A stretch of 64,000 nucleotides of DNA. Origin: a virus. Under the pieces are notes generated by a model that saw only the letters and a list, made by a program, of their open reading frames with translations, had not been told where the DNA came from and made no database searches. Each line of letters starts with the position of its first letter. Position 1 is the first letter of the stretch. A program made the position numbers and the translations under genes. The DNA is taken from positions 1-64,000 of IMG/VR virus record IMGVR_UViG_3300036771_000036; one strand, 5' to 3'. Of the stretch, positions 6,488 to 15,030 are shown piece after piece.

Positions 6488-6839
6488 AAATTCGCAACTC
6501 TATAAATCTGATTATGATAACTTACCACCAGATGAAAAGGCAGTATGGAACTATGACCACTATCGGCGTACTCGTGCAGCCATTGATAAATATTTTGTTT
6601 CCTATGGATTGGATACAGCCATGATTGTCGGAATGATGGAGAGAGCTAAAGAAAGTGATATAAGATATGACATCATGATTCGTGTGATTGATGCTAAATT
6701 ACTACCACCTTATAGTCAAGAATTGAGTGAAATAGAATCATTGTTTGCAGATTTATTTGATGAGGTACTTCGACCACTTCCACTGGAATATGAAGATGAA
6801 CAGAAGAATAGGAGAATTGTTAACATTGGACATTTTTAA
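6480..6839 (+). CDS. hypothetical acidic protein
   Basis: 119 aa, helical and acidic, beginning MTENSQLYKSDYDNLPPDE and containing KAVWNYDHYRRTRAAIDKYF. TTG at 6480 is favoured because AAGGAGGT ends eight bases before it; upstream in-frame starts lack a Shine-Dalgarno. It is coupled to the upstream peptide and sits before the MrpR-like gene. No known family. Confidence 0.6.
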   Translation: MTENSQLYKSDYDNLPPDEKAVWNYDHYRRTRAAIDKYFVSYGLDTAMIVGMMERAKESDIRYDIMIRVIDAKLLPPYSQELSEIESLFADLFDEVLRPLPLEYEDEQKNRRIVNIGHF

Positions 6840-6918
6840 AGGTAAATTATCCCATATTGCATGTGCTCTCATGGTTGTTGGACTCTCTTATCAATTTTTC
6901 TTTGGAATCATAAAGTAG
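6826..6918 (+). CDS. 30-aa membrane peptide, tentative
   Basis: MDIFKGKLSHIACALMVVGL followed by SYQFFFGIIK: one hydrophobic stretch. TTG 6826 follows AGGAGA at 11 bases, overlapping the end of the upstream gene; an alternative TTG lies at 6817. Too short to be sure. Confidence 0.3.
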   Translation: MDIFKGKLSHIACALMVVGLSYQFFFGIIK

Positions 6919-6985
6919 AGATTACGAATTGCAATACAAACAATTGATGGGTGATAAAAATGTATTTGAAGAATAAAAATAATGA

Positions 6986-7014
6986 TTGATTTTAAATGTG
7001 TGTTATTTTATAAT
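6986..7014 (+). promoter_or_regulatory. sigma-A promoter for the recombinase-fold regulator
   Basis: TTGATT, a 17-bp spacer, TATAAT, 24 bases before the ATG at 7038. Confidence 0.65.
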
Positions 7015-7037
7015 CTAAAAGAGAGGTGAAGATACAT

Positions 7038-8066
7038 ATGAGTACATTGTTCAATGTTACTGGACTTCAAAATGATAGCGTCTACGCTGATATCCAGTCA
7101 TTCATTAATTCCTTTGTGAGTAAACACACAAAGCAAACGTATGAGCGCTCTATTCGCATATTCTTTATGTGGTACACTGGCAAGCAAATTGAACAATTGA
7201 AGCCAGAAAACCTTCCTATTAAGTTTGCTAAATTTGTTGATTATCAGACTCACTTACGTAATTCGGATTACAACAATTCCACAATAAACAATATGATTGC
7301 GTCTGTGCAAAGTTTATATACTTTCTTAGAAAGAAATGAACATAATGTCAATGCCGATAAACTAAAAATTAAAGCGTTAATTGAGAATCCCGAACACGCT
7401 GGATCATTACATCCTAATGAAGCAGAAATTATGGCTCAAACCGTGTTGAAACAACGAAAGGGAAAAGAAAAAGCAGCCTTAATTCGTATGGCATATACAT
7501 CAAGTTTTCGTAAAAGTTCTTTATTGTCAATGTCATATGACGATATTTTAATTGAAGATGATTGTTATGTTGCCAGAGTATTGATAAAAGGTGGAAAGTA
7601 CCACAAAGTTCCCATTCCAACTGAAATATATATGGAATTGCTTTCTTTGAAAGAGCTTGATTATTATAAAAAATACACAGACAATAAAATTTTTCACTTG
7701 AGACCTAAAGCGATCCAAGCAATGATGGACAGTCTAAAGCAGGAACTAAACATACCTGAATCAAGAAATATTGTATTCCATAGCTTCAGGAACTCAGCTT
7801 TAAAAGCAAGTCTTTCACTTGAAGAAGCAGCAAATCAATTAGGGCATTCAAATCTAAACACAACTAGAGATTCATATGACAACGAAAAGAAAGATTACTC
7901 CAATATGCCAAGTATGAGAATGCACAGTAAGATACCTGATGATGTTTTTCAGTCACTGACCAAGGATGATTTGATTCATCTTATATTAGAAGAAGATTCG
8001 GGTGTGCTGATGCGTATGAAAATGAAGGCAAGCACTATGATCAAGCAGAGCGACAATGATATCTGA
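7038..8066 (+). CDS. tyrosine-recombinase-fold protein, MrpR/YopR-like candidate master repressor
   Basis: 342 aa. An N-terminal SAM-like core-binding domain (about 10-105) is followed by a catalytic-type domain (about 125-290) and a helical tail. In SPbeta a protein of this size and fold (YopR, renamed MrpR) is the DNA-binding master repressor of lysogeny and does not recombine. Here the whole catalytic set appears present: R158 (SSFRKSSLL), K187, H248/R251 (FHSFRNSA), H270 (LGHSN) and Y280 (DSYDNE). It could be an active second recombinase (for example a resolvase) or a repressor that kept the residues. It has its own sigma-A promoter, and the ATG follows GAGGTGA. Confidence 0.75.
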   Translation: MSTLFNVTGLQNDSVYADIQSFINSFVSKHTKQTYERSIRIFFMWYTGKQIEQLKPENLPIKFAKFVDYQTHLRNSDYNNSTINNMIASVQSLYTFLERNEHNVNADKLKIKALIENPEHAGSLHPNEAEIMAQTVLKQRKGKEKAALIRMAYTSSFRKSSLLSMSYDDILIEDDCYVARVLIKGGKYHKVPIPTEIYMELLSLKELDYYKKYTDNKIFHLRPKAIQAMMDSLKQELNIPESRNIVFHSFRNSALKASLSLEEAANQLGHSNLNTTRDSYDNEKKDYSNMPSMRMHSKIPDDVFQSLTKDDLIHLILEEDSGVLMRMKMKASTMIKQSDNDI

Positions 8067-8120
8067 AGTTGTTGCTCTAGTAAGAGTAAAAATAATGATA
8101 AAATAACACAACAAATTGTA

Positions 8121-8149
8121 TTTACACTTTTAGATGCTTGAATTATAAT
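8121..8149 (+). promoter_or_regulatory. strong sigma-A promoter of the early right operon
   Basis: TTTACA, exactly 17 bp, TATAAT. It lies after the stop of the recombinase-fold gene and before the run of genes from 8233 to about 11.2 kb. Confidence 0.75.
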
Positions 8150-8172
8150 GACTTAAGATAGTTAAGAACAAA

Positions 8173-8180
8173 AATACATA
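8173..8180 (+). promoter_or_regulatory. AATACATA motif
   Basis: This copy is just downstream of the predicted transcription start of the 8121 promoter, followed by T-rich sequence. Confidence 0.3.
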
Positions 8181-8232
8181 TTTTTTTACCGAAAACAATA
8201 TTTTTTTAAAAAATAAAAGGAGAATACGGTGT

Positions 8233-8430
8233 ATGGAGCTTATTGAGAGAACATTGAAGTTAATTGATGAAAGAGGAGTAAAAAAAGTATTCATTTGTAA
8301 TAAAATCGGAATTAGTCAGACAGATATGACGAACTTCCTCAATAGAAGATATGATTTAAAGGACAGACCAAAAATAAAACTTAAAGAATTGATTGATACA
8401 TACTATACAAAGAAGCCAGTAGAGATTTGA
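8233..8430 (+). CDS. small HTH protein
   Basis: 65 aa with a probable Cro-like HTH (RTLKLIDERGVKKVFICNKI, then GISQTDMTNFLNRRYD) and a basic C-terminus. It is the first gene after the strong promoter at 8121, with AAAGGAG upstream. Likely a Cro- or excisionase-like early regulator. Confidence 0.65.
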   Translation: MELIERTLKLIDERGVKKVFICNKIGISQTDMTNFLNRRYDLKDRPKIKLKELIDTYYTKKPVEI

Positions 8431-8535
8431 CTGATGAATATGAAAGGTGGTGGTACAAGTGTAGTGCTACAGATGTTTAAGAATGAAAATAATAAATTAT
8501 AAAATAACAATGAAAATAAAAAAAATGGAGATGTA

Positions 8536-8679
8536 ATTCGTTGTATAGAAGATAAAAGCGAATTACTTACTGCTATTGAGGAATTATTTGAAATGGATAA
8601 GGAACATGATTTTCCAAATGACACCGAACAATTTTATTTTAAATTACTAGAAGAGTTAAAAGAATTGGAGAATGTGTAA
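8536..8679 (+). CDS. 47-aa acidic protein with predicted AUU start
   Basis: The translation begins MRCIEDKSELLTAIEELFEM (initiator AUU read as Met) and is acidic and helical. The frame is open from a TAA at 8500-8502 and contains no ATG/GTG/TTG before an internal ATG at 8593 that lacks a Shine-Dalgarno. GGAG sits five bases before ATT 8536. It ends 19 bases before the next gene. Unrecognised. Confidence 0.4.
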   Translation: MRCIEDKSELLTAIEELFEMDKEHDFPNDTEQFYFKLLEELKELENV

Positions 8680-8698
8680 CTTTCCTGAAGGAGATACT

Positions 8699-9835
8699 AT
8701 GGATATCCAAAATTCATCGAACGAACTTGAAACATTGACAAAAGAGATATTACATTTCAAGAAAATTGAGTTGAATGCAACTCTTGAAATAGGGAAACGC
8801 CTACAGTACGTAAAAGAAAACGATCTTGTACATGGCGAATGGATGAGGTGGATAGCTGATCTTAAAATATCTCATCAGACCGCACAAAAATATATCCAAG
8901 CACATGAACAGTTCGGCAACCTCGCGATGTCGCGAAGTATCTCTGTTGGAAAAATATTTGAAATGGTTTCACTTCCAGATTCAGTTGATCGAGAAGAATT
9001 CATATCAACGAGACATTCTGTCCCATCGACTGGCGAACAAAAAACTGTCGAAGAAATGACTGTGCGTGAGTTACGCGAAGTAAAGAAGAAACTAAAAAAT
9101 AGCGTTGTTGATAAACCTGTAGATAGTATTATCGAAGCACCATTACACAATGAGACGCTTAGAGTCAATGAACATTCTACATCTGAGACTGAGTCTTTTC
9201 CTGATTGGATTATGGATTTAGCAACAACGTTCAATCAGACTATTCCATCCATTCTGCGAGTTTATAAAGAAGAAGGGATATCATTAGATAGACTACATAG
9301 AATTGTTCAATACACACCAGAGCAGCAAGAAATTATTGCACAATTAATGCCCAGAATTACATTTATGTACTTTGACATGGTGCTTGATACTGCCATCTAC
9401 TTGATGCTTGAAGGAATAAAAGTTGATGTGCTAATTCAGTCTACAATAGTAATAAATCACATTCTCAGTAAACATATTTTCTCTGATGTAGTTGATGAAA
9501 AAACACTTAAGGAATTTATAGCTTATGCCCCAAGTATAGAACACTTGTCCGATGTTGATAGTTTCTTTTTAAACAAGCATGATCAATTACATCCAAAAAG
9601 AAATAGGACAAGTAGCTTTTATGGCTCATCAAACAGCACAACTAAGATGTCAGTTGATAATTCTTTTAAACTCTTAGGAGTAAACAACAATGATAAAGAG
9701 AAAGCAAAAAAACAATATCAAAATTTAGTCAAGGTGTTTCATCCAGATAGAGCAAGACTACTAGGATTAGATGGAACAGACTTCCTATTTCAAATTATAA
9801 AAGAAGCGTACGAACAAACAAAAAAACTAAAATAA
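8699..9835 (+). CDS. DUF3102-type protein with C-terminal J domain
   Basis: 378 aa. Residues 1-75 resemble DUF3102 (ILHFKKIELNATLEIGKRLQ, then WIADLKISHQTAQKYIQAHE), a domain common in phage and plasmid proteins. A charged linker and a helical middle region follow. The end (about 320-378) is a J domain: FKLLGV, a helix, the signature HPD at 348-350 (KVFHPDRARLL), then a final helix. J domains stimulate DnaK ATPase, so the protein may recruit host DnaK to a phage DNA complex, for instance during replication initiation. ATG 8699 follows AAGGAG. It is followed closely by the ORF6C-like gene. Confidence 0.7.
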   Translation: MDIQNSSNELETLTKEILHFKKIELNATLEIGKRLQYVKENDLVHGEWMRWIADLKISHQTAQKYIQAHEQFGNLAMSRSISVGKIFEMVSLPDSVDREEFISTRHSVPSTGEQKTVEEMTVRELREVKKKLKNSVVDKPVDSIIEAPLHNETLRVNEHSTSETESFPDWIMDLATTFNQTIPSILRVYKEEGISLDRLHRIVQYTPEQQEIIAQLMPRITFMYFDMVLDTAIYLMLEGIKVDVLIQSTIVINHILSKHIFSDVVDEKTLKEFIAYAPSIEHLSDVDSFFLNKHDQLHPKRNRTSSFYGSSNSTTKMSVDNSFKLLGVNNNDKEKAKKQYQNLVKVFHPDRARLLGLDGTDFLFQIIKEAYEQTKKLK

Positions 9836-9850
9836 TAAGGGGAAAAATAA

Positions 9851-10414
9851 ATGACAAATAATACAGCAAGCAACGAAGAGTTTAATGAGAACAATCAAAA
9901 TAAGGTAGAGCAAGAATATCAATTGGAAATGAACGAAGAACTTATTCATTCTCTTACTGAGCAACACCTTGTACTAGGAAAGGCACTTGAATCTTTAAAA
10001 AAAATGACTACTGACAATAGGAAAATGCATGAGAATATGAAAAAAATTAGCCAGAAAACTGAAGAAACACATCAAAAAACTGAAATCACATATGCAAAAG
10101 TTCTGGAGTTAGATAAGAAGTTGGATGATCGAGTACTTCTATCTGATGCAGAAATTTCAGAATTGTACGATGTCGTATCTGACATTTCGATTCAAATCGC
10201 TTCCAAGATGAATTGGCAGAAAAAGTATCCCAATGCTGATAATTTTGGAAAGGTGTGTGGTTGGATCAGAAGAACTCTGTGGAGCATTGTTAACAGACGC
10301 TTTGGTGTTAGTTCTTATAAAAAGATTAAATTTATTCAATACAATGATGCTTTAGAATTTGTTAGCAACCTTTCAGCAGCGGACTATTACAACCGAGTTG
10401 GATATAAGAAGTAA
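9851..10414 (+). CDS. coiled-coil protein with ORF6C-like C-terminus
   Basis: 187 aa. Residues 1-90 are Gln/Glu/Lys-rich and form a long coiled coil (LGKALESLKKMTTDNRKMHE). The C-terminal ~85 residues (IRRTLWSIVNRRFGVSSYKK, then IKFIQYNDALEFV) resemble the phage ORF6C domain found at the end of many antirepressors. The N-terminal BRO/KilA part of those proteins is absent. It sits 15 bases after the J-domain gene and shares its operon. Likely a regulatory or replication accessory protein. Confidence 0.6.
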   Translation: MTNNTASNEEFNENNQNKVEQEYQLEMNEELIHSLTEQHLVLGKALESLKKMTTDNRKMHENMKKISQKTEETHQKTEITYAKVLELDKKLDDRVLLSDAEISELYDVVSDISIQIASKMNWQKKYPNADNFGKVCGWIRRTLWSIVNRRFGVSSYKKIKFIQYNDALEFVSNLSAADYYNRVGYKK

Positions 10415-10422
10415 TATACATA
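10415..10422 (+). promoter_or_regulatory. TATACATA variant of the AATACATA motif
   Basis: It starts at the base after the stop codon of the gene ending at 10414; the flank ATACATAATCAT is identical to the copy at 1834. Confidence 0.3.
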
Positions 10423-10458
10423 ATCATTTTGCCAAGTTCACATAGAACCTTACAACAA

Positions 10459-10483
10459 GAGGGTGGGTTAAACTCCCACCCTC
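10459..10483 (+). terminator. strong hairpin, probable terminator
   Basis: GAGGGTGGG / CCCACCCTC, nine perfect pairs with a 7-base loop, followed only by ACTATTTCT, so termination may be partial. Confidence 0.55.
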
Positions 10484-10513
10484 ACTATTTCTTAAATAAG
10501 GAGAGGTGAATAA

Positions 10514-11164
10514 TTGACTCATAAAAGTATAAGACAGATACATCTGCCTGATGAATCAATTAGAGATCCCAGCATCACACCAAACGACTTTACACTCTTA
10601 CTTTATCTGAAAGCAGCCATTTACGATCATAATAATAAGTATTCATTCTATGAGGATATCAACAAACTGAAATACTGGGTCAATATAAAGGACAACAAGA
10701 CATTGAAGAAATCACTCGTAAGTCTTTTCGACTCAGGTTATCTACTCATTAAGACACCGGATAAATTTGTTCAAGGTAAGCCAGTCAATTTCTCATTGAA
10801 TAAATCAAAACTTGATACAGAAGGAAAAACATTTACAATGCTTCCTATCACCATTCTTGAAATGGTAAGAGATACTACAATAACTAGGGAAGCAGCACGA
10901 TTACTTTATTATTACGAAAGCCGAATAAACAGAAAGATTCCTGATCGTCACTTTTGCTTTCCGTCTGAACAAACAATCTCTAGAGAAACCAACATCAAAG
11001 ATCCTAAAACAATTCGAAAGCACAATAAGCTCCTTTCACAGAAATACTTGATCAAGATAGAGAAACATAAGATAACTTGGGATTATCAGTACGATGAAAA
11101 AGACATGCCAATCTTCAACAAGTACAACAATCACTACTATGTGAATCTAGATAAAATGTGTTGA
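10514..11164 (+). CDS. winged-helix protein, candidate iteron-binding replication initiator
   Basis: 216 aa with two predicted winged-helix-like halves: ITPNDFTLLLYLKAAIYDHN with LKKSLVSLFDSGYLL, and FCFPSEQTISRETNIKDPKT with IRKHNKLLSQKYLI. Two tandem winged helices are the architecture of many iteron-binding Rep proteins. Ten bases after its stop, four 22-bp iterons begin. Sequence similarity to a particular Rep family is not obvious to me, so the call rests on architecture and context. TTG start with AAGGAGAGGTGA upstream. Confidence 0.55.
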   Translation: MTHKSIRQIHLPDESIRDPSITPNDFTLLLYLKAAIYDHNNKYSFYEDINKLKYWVNIKDNKTLKKSLVSLFDSGYLLIKTPDKFVQGKPVNFSLNKSKLDTEGKTFTMLPITILEMVRDTTITREAARLLYYYESRINRKIPDRHFCFPSEQTISRETNIKDPKTIRKHNKLLSQKYLIKIEKHKITWDYQYDEKDMPIFNKYNNHYYVNLDKMC

Positions 11165-11174
11165 AATCTCCTAC

Positions 11175-11262
11175 AGGGAAATCATCCAAGATAGACAGGG
11201 AATTTATCCAAGATGTATAGGGAATTTATCCAACATACACAGGGAAATCCTCTTGGAGAAAA
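11175..11262. repeat. four 22-bp iterons, candidate replication origin
   Basis: Units beginning AGGGAAATC or AGGGAATTT start at 11175, 11197, 11219 and 11241, exactly 22 bp apart. The first three share AGGGAA(A/T)T(C/T)ATCCAA and the fourth is degenerate. A 22-bp period places all copies on one face of the helix. AT-rich DNA follows up to the polymerase gene. Directly downstream of a two-winged-helix gene, this is a plasmid-like origin arrangement. Confidence 0.65.
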
Positions 11263-11414
11263 TCACCCGTAATAAGTATTACTATAATTTAGACTTTAGA
11301 CATGTATACACAGTATTTACAGGTGGCTTCGCAAAGCTAATCCACCATGTTTGAAATTGTTTTTTTTGAGATGTCTCTTAAACTTTAATCTAATCTAAAA
11401 GGAGGACTTTATTT

Positions 11415-14252
11415 TTGGCGAAACACAAACTAAATCAGAGTCATGTTTTGAAAATAAATTCCACACGAATCAAGAAGGAAAAGTACAATTTAAATTTACC
11501 ACTTGAACAAGCACATGAGAACAAAGAGATTGTGTCATTGGGTAGCAGTCAGATTTTACGCTTCATTCAGGAGTGGGAAAAAGGATACTATAGCCTAGGT
11601 GAAAACTATGATCGTGAAAAAGAAATACATAGAATTAAAATTGAAATTAAAAGATTACGGAAGTTGGATACTAACAAAGAAAATAAACGCAAAATTGATT
11701 TGTTCTACAAAGAGCTGAATGAAAGAATGTATACGCCTCATTATGTAATGATTGTTATGAATTCAGAAAAAGACTTTGATAGATTATGTTCTAAGAAAGG
11801 ATTCAAAATTAACGGCCTCACCTACAAACGTCTACTTGCCACTACTGGAGGCGGCAAAGCATCAACTGTGGTATTTGTAACAGATGATGTGTATCCATAT
11901 CTAAAAGAACGTTTGAATATGGGCAGAGATATGGCAAAGGATATGGTTCCAGCCAAACTCGAAGCATATCAAGCACTCGCATGTTCAGCAAGTACACCTG
12001 TTTCCAGACCAAAAGGAGTATTAATAGTACAGGATGCAATGACCTCATTTAAGTCAAATGTGATTACTATTGACGACAGATATACAGATACTCCTGTTAT
12101 TGAAGAAGTTAAGGATTATTCTTTCGAAGGCGACAGTGCTATGAACGCTTCAGACGGATTCGGGTTAATTTTGCCAGATCGAAGCAGGAAATGGAGTGAA
12201 GAACTGGCTGTTAATGGATATACCAGTATGGTTATGCGTGATGGATACACTAAAGGTGTTGTACATCCATTTGATTTCATTGACTATGGTGAAAATATAG
12301 CCAAAACCTTTATGGTTCAAGATGCATGGGGAGTAACTAGAGACATTAGAGACTACGATGTGATTTTAACTACATCAATGATGAAGCTGTGGGATCACTA
12401 TGACAGTCTTGAACACGTACAGGAATGTTGGGACAAGTATGGATATACATTTGCTGTAACTAAGACAACACCTGAGAATTTAGATAATGAAGGTGACTTG
12501 AACTATCAGTTTATTCAATCACTAAAGTTGTCAGACAGTGAAATCGACGAACTGATCAGTCTTACTGTAAATGAAGTCAAAGAAGTTCTTGGTGGAGATT
12601 ACAAGAAGACATTGTTATATCTCAGAGGAAAGAAACTCAGTGAAAAAGATGTACTACATGATAATCCAGACTTCACACAAGCACTAATGATTGATCAAAG
12701 AATGATAAATGATCCTTTTGTTCGTAGACATGTTTATAAAATGATACATAAAAGAATTGATGAAGCTAAAACAGGTGTACTCAGGGTCAAAGGTAATTTC
12801 AGTATGATGTCTGGTGATCCGTATACGTTGTGCCAAAACATATTCGGCATGCCACTCACTGGATTACTGAAGGGTGGAGAATACTACTCTAATTACTGGA
12901 TTGAACGTAAAGTTGATAAGGTAGCAGCGTTTAGAGCACCAATGACCAATCACAACAATATCCGAGTATTTAGAATGAAGAAAGACAAGGATACCTCATA
13001 TTGGTATAGGTTTATGAAGAACGTAACAATCCTAAATAGTTGGGATACGGCTACTCATGCATTAAATGGAGCAGACTTTGACGGTGACCAAGTATTTACA
13101 ACTGAAAATAAAGTTATCATGGATAATATTAAAGAACTGGATGCAATCGTCTGCATGCAGAAAACGGTGGACAAAGTAGTGCCCACAGAAGCGGACTTGA
13201 TAGCAGCAAATAAGGCGAGTTTTGGTGATGAAATTGGTATCACTACAAACAGGATCACATCCATGTTCGATGTACTTGCAAATTTTGATGAAGACAGTGA
13301 TGAGTACAATGAAGTAAATTACCGCATCATGAGTGGACAGATGATACAGCAAAATGTGATTGATAAAGCTAAAGGTATCGAAGCAAAAGGCATGCCGAAA
13401 TCATGGTATACACCTAAATTAAGTTATACACCTATTCTTACAGACGAAAAAGGTAAAGCCATATTGGATCAAAACGGAAGGTATATTCAGCTACCCGAAA
13501 CAGATGAGGATAGAGAAAGAAGAGAGTTTAACTTGAGTATTGCTGTAGATAAAAAACCATACTTTTTTATATGGAAAAAAGATTCCTCTGAACTTGGTAA
13601 GTATAAAAAATATATAAAAGCAATTGAGCGAAATTGTTCCATTAGATTTGGTATTAGCTTTGAGGAACTGAAAAGTAAGGCTGAGTTAAATGAAAAGGAG
13701 CAAGCGTTTCTTGACGATTATCATAGAGATGTAACAGTCTCTATTGCTCAATCAACGATGAATAGAATTTGTTGGAGAGTGGAAGAAGCGTTCAAGGATG
13801 TGCCCAGAGATGTAAGGACAAACAATTTTGATAAAGAAATACTAAAGACAGATAAAAAATACTCACTAACACGCTTCAAAGAGATTAAAGAGCTATACAA
13901 GAACTACAACGCTGAAGTAAGAAGCTATATGATAAACAAAAAAGATAGCAATATAGATGAAGAAAGTAAGGAAGAAGCGAGACAGTTGTTTATCAAGAGA
14001 TTTAGAGAAAAAGCTTTAGGCATTTGCAATAACGAAGAAGATTTATGCAATATGGTTGTTGATTTGTGTTACAAGACCGACAATTCTAAGCAATTTGCAT
14101 GGGATGTTGCAGGACAACAGATAATTCTCAACTTGTTGCGAAGAAATAGTAATACATATAGTTTTCCTGTTTCAGATGAGAGTGGAGATATTGAATATAA
14201 CGGTGATAGATTTAAAATGATTAAAGTTAAAATGGAGAGTGATACTTATTAA
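11415..14252 (+). CDS. yonO: YonO-type single-chain DNA-dependent RNA polymerase
   Basis: 945 aa. The decisive motif is ADFDGDQV, with aspartates D554, D556 and D558, matching the catalytic double-psi beta-barrel signature (NADFDGDQ) of the beta' subunit of cellular RNA polymerases. SPbeta YonO carries the same motif in one ~900-residue chain and transcribes phage late genes independently of the host enzyme. The length, the motif at ~58% of the chain, and the place between early and late genes all agree. TTG start nine bases after GGAGG. The gene overlaps the next by a few bases. I see no separate sigma or beta gene. Confidence 0.9.
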   Translation: MAKHKLNQSHVLKINSTRIKKEKYNLNLPLEQAHENKEIVSLGSSQILRFIQEWEKGYYSLGENYDREKEIHRIKIEIKRLRKLDTNKENKRKIDLFYKELNERMYTPHYVMIVMNSEKDFDRLCSKKGFKINGLTYKRLLATTGGGKASTVVFVTDDVYPYLKERLNMGRDMAKDMVPAKLEAYQALACSASTPVSRPKGVLIVQDAMTSFKSNVITIDDRYTDTPVIEEVKDYSFEGDSAMNASDGFGLILPDRSRKWSEELAVNGYTSMVMRDGYTKGVVHPFDFIDYGENIAKTFMVQDAWGVTRDIRDYDVILTTSMMKLWDHYDSLEHVQECWDKYGYTFAVTKTTPENLDNEGDLNYQFIQSLKLSDSEIDELISLTVNEVKEVLGGDYKKTLLYLRGKKLSEKDVLHDNPDFTQALMIDQRMINDPFVRRHVYKMIHKRIDEAKTGVLRVKGNFSMMSGDPYTLCQNIFGMPLTGLLKGGEYYSNYWIERKVDKVAAFRAPMTNHNNIRVFRMKKDKDTSYWYRFMKNVTILNSWDTATHALNGADFDGDQVFTTENKVIMDNIKELDAIVCMQKTVDKVVPTEADLIAANKASFGDEIGITTNRITSMFDVLANFDEDSDEYNEVNYRIMSGQMIQQNVIDKAKGIEAKGMPKSWYTPKLSYTPILTDEKGKAILDQNGRYIQLPETDEDRERREFNLSIAVDKKPYFFIWKKDSSELGKYKKYIKAIERNCSIRFGISFEELKSKAELNEKEQAFLDDYHRDVTVSIAQSTMNRICWRVEEAFKDVPRDVRTNNFDKEILKTDKKYSLTRFKEIKELYKNYNAEVRSYMINKKDSNIDEESKEEARQLFIKRFREKALGICNNEEDLCNMVVDLCYKTDNSKQFAWDVAGQQIILNLLRRNSNTYSFPVSDESGDIEYNGDRFKMIKVKMESDTY

Positions 14253-15012
14253 TACAGTACTAAACGAGCGTTATGAAGCGGAAGAAATTTTAAAGCATGG
14301 AACGGTGAACAAGTTCCCTAGAAAAACTATCGACTGCTTAGCTAAATATTATATTGCAGAAGGATATACACCAAAGGAAACTGAGAATATGATTGATGAG
14401 TTTCTAAAGAAACATATGCCTAAATATAATTCAGTTCTCTGGTATAAAGAGATTACTAAGATTGTTCAAAGCAATAAAAACAAAATTAAAAAGAGAATAG
14501 AAGCAAATAAAGATCCCCTCGTAGAAATTGAAGAAGTGATAATTACTCAGGATGAACTAAACAGTATAAAACAGCTAAAGAGTGTCAGATTAGAAAGGTT
14601 AGCATTCTCCTTACTCGTGTATGCAAAGATCAGTAATCAAAGGAATAATAAAAATACATATTGGGTTAATGAGGAACTTAAAGAGATAATGAAAGACGCA
14701 GGGATCACAGATGGATTATCTGAACAGAACAAAATGTTGAATAAATTAATTCAGCTAGGATACATAGAGACCCCCTATAAAGCATCATCAACTAGTTACC
14801 ATGTTATGTATGGAAACGAAGACAGTGAACCAGCCATTGTAATTAAAGATTTTAACTATTTTATCTATGAGTGTTTAAGGTGGCAGGGCGAGAACATTGG
14901 CAATTGCACAGATTGTGGGAGACTAATGAGAAAGAATGGGAATCGACAAAAGCGATGTGAAGTTTGCCAAAAAAGTTTTAAGAGGAAAAATAACACTAAA
15001 AAACGAAAATAG
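14248..15012 (+). CDS. helical protein with C-terminal zinc ribbon
   Basis: About 254 aa. The N-terminal two thirds are helical and charged and contain a winged-helix-like stretch (LNKLIQLGYIETPYKASSTS). The C-terminus is a four-cysteine zinc ribbon (CTDCGRLMRKNGNRQKRCEV, then CQK) ending in a basic tail (KRKNNTKKRK). It overlaps the polymerase stop. GTG 14239 lies inside its own possible Shine-Dalgarno; ATT 14248 stands eight bases after GGAGAG, so an AUU start is the better-spaced choice. Tight coupling suggests an accessory or transcription factor for the polymerase (inference). Confidence 0.65.
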   Translation: MNTVLNERYEAEEILKHGTVNKFPRKTIDCLAKYYIAEGYTPKETENMIDEFLKKHMPKYNSVLWYKEITKIVQSNKNKIKKRIEANKDPLVEIEEVIITQDELNSIKQLKSVRLERLAFSLLVYAKISNQRNNKNTYWVNEELKEIMKDAGITDGLSEQNKMLNKLIQLGYIETPYKASSTSYHVMYGNEDSEPAIVIKDFNYFIYECLRWQGENIGNCTDCGRLMRKNGNRQKRCEVCQKSFKRKNNTKKRK

Positions 15013-15030
15013 TGTACGTTAGAAAACGCT

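Noticed and set aside
13055-13352. Minus-strand open frames within the RNA polymerase gene
   Set aside because: Shadows of the coding strand with no starts or context.
14239-14241. GTG start for the zinc-ribbon protein
   Set aside because: The GTG is part of the only Shine-Dalgarno-like sequence; not excluded, but the AUU at 14248 is better spaced.
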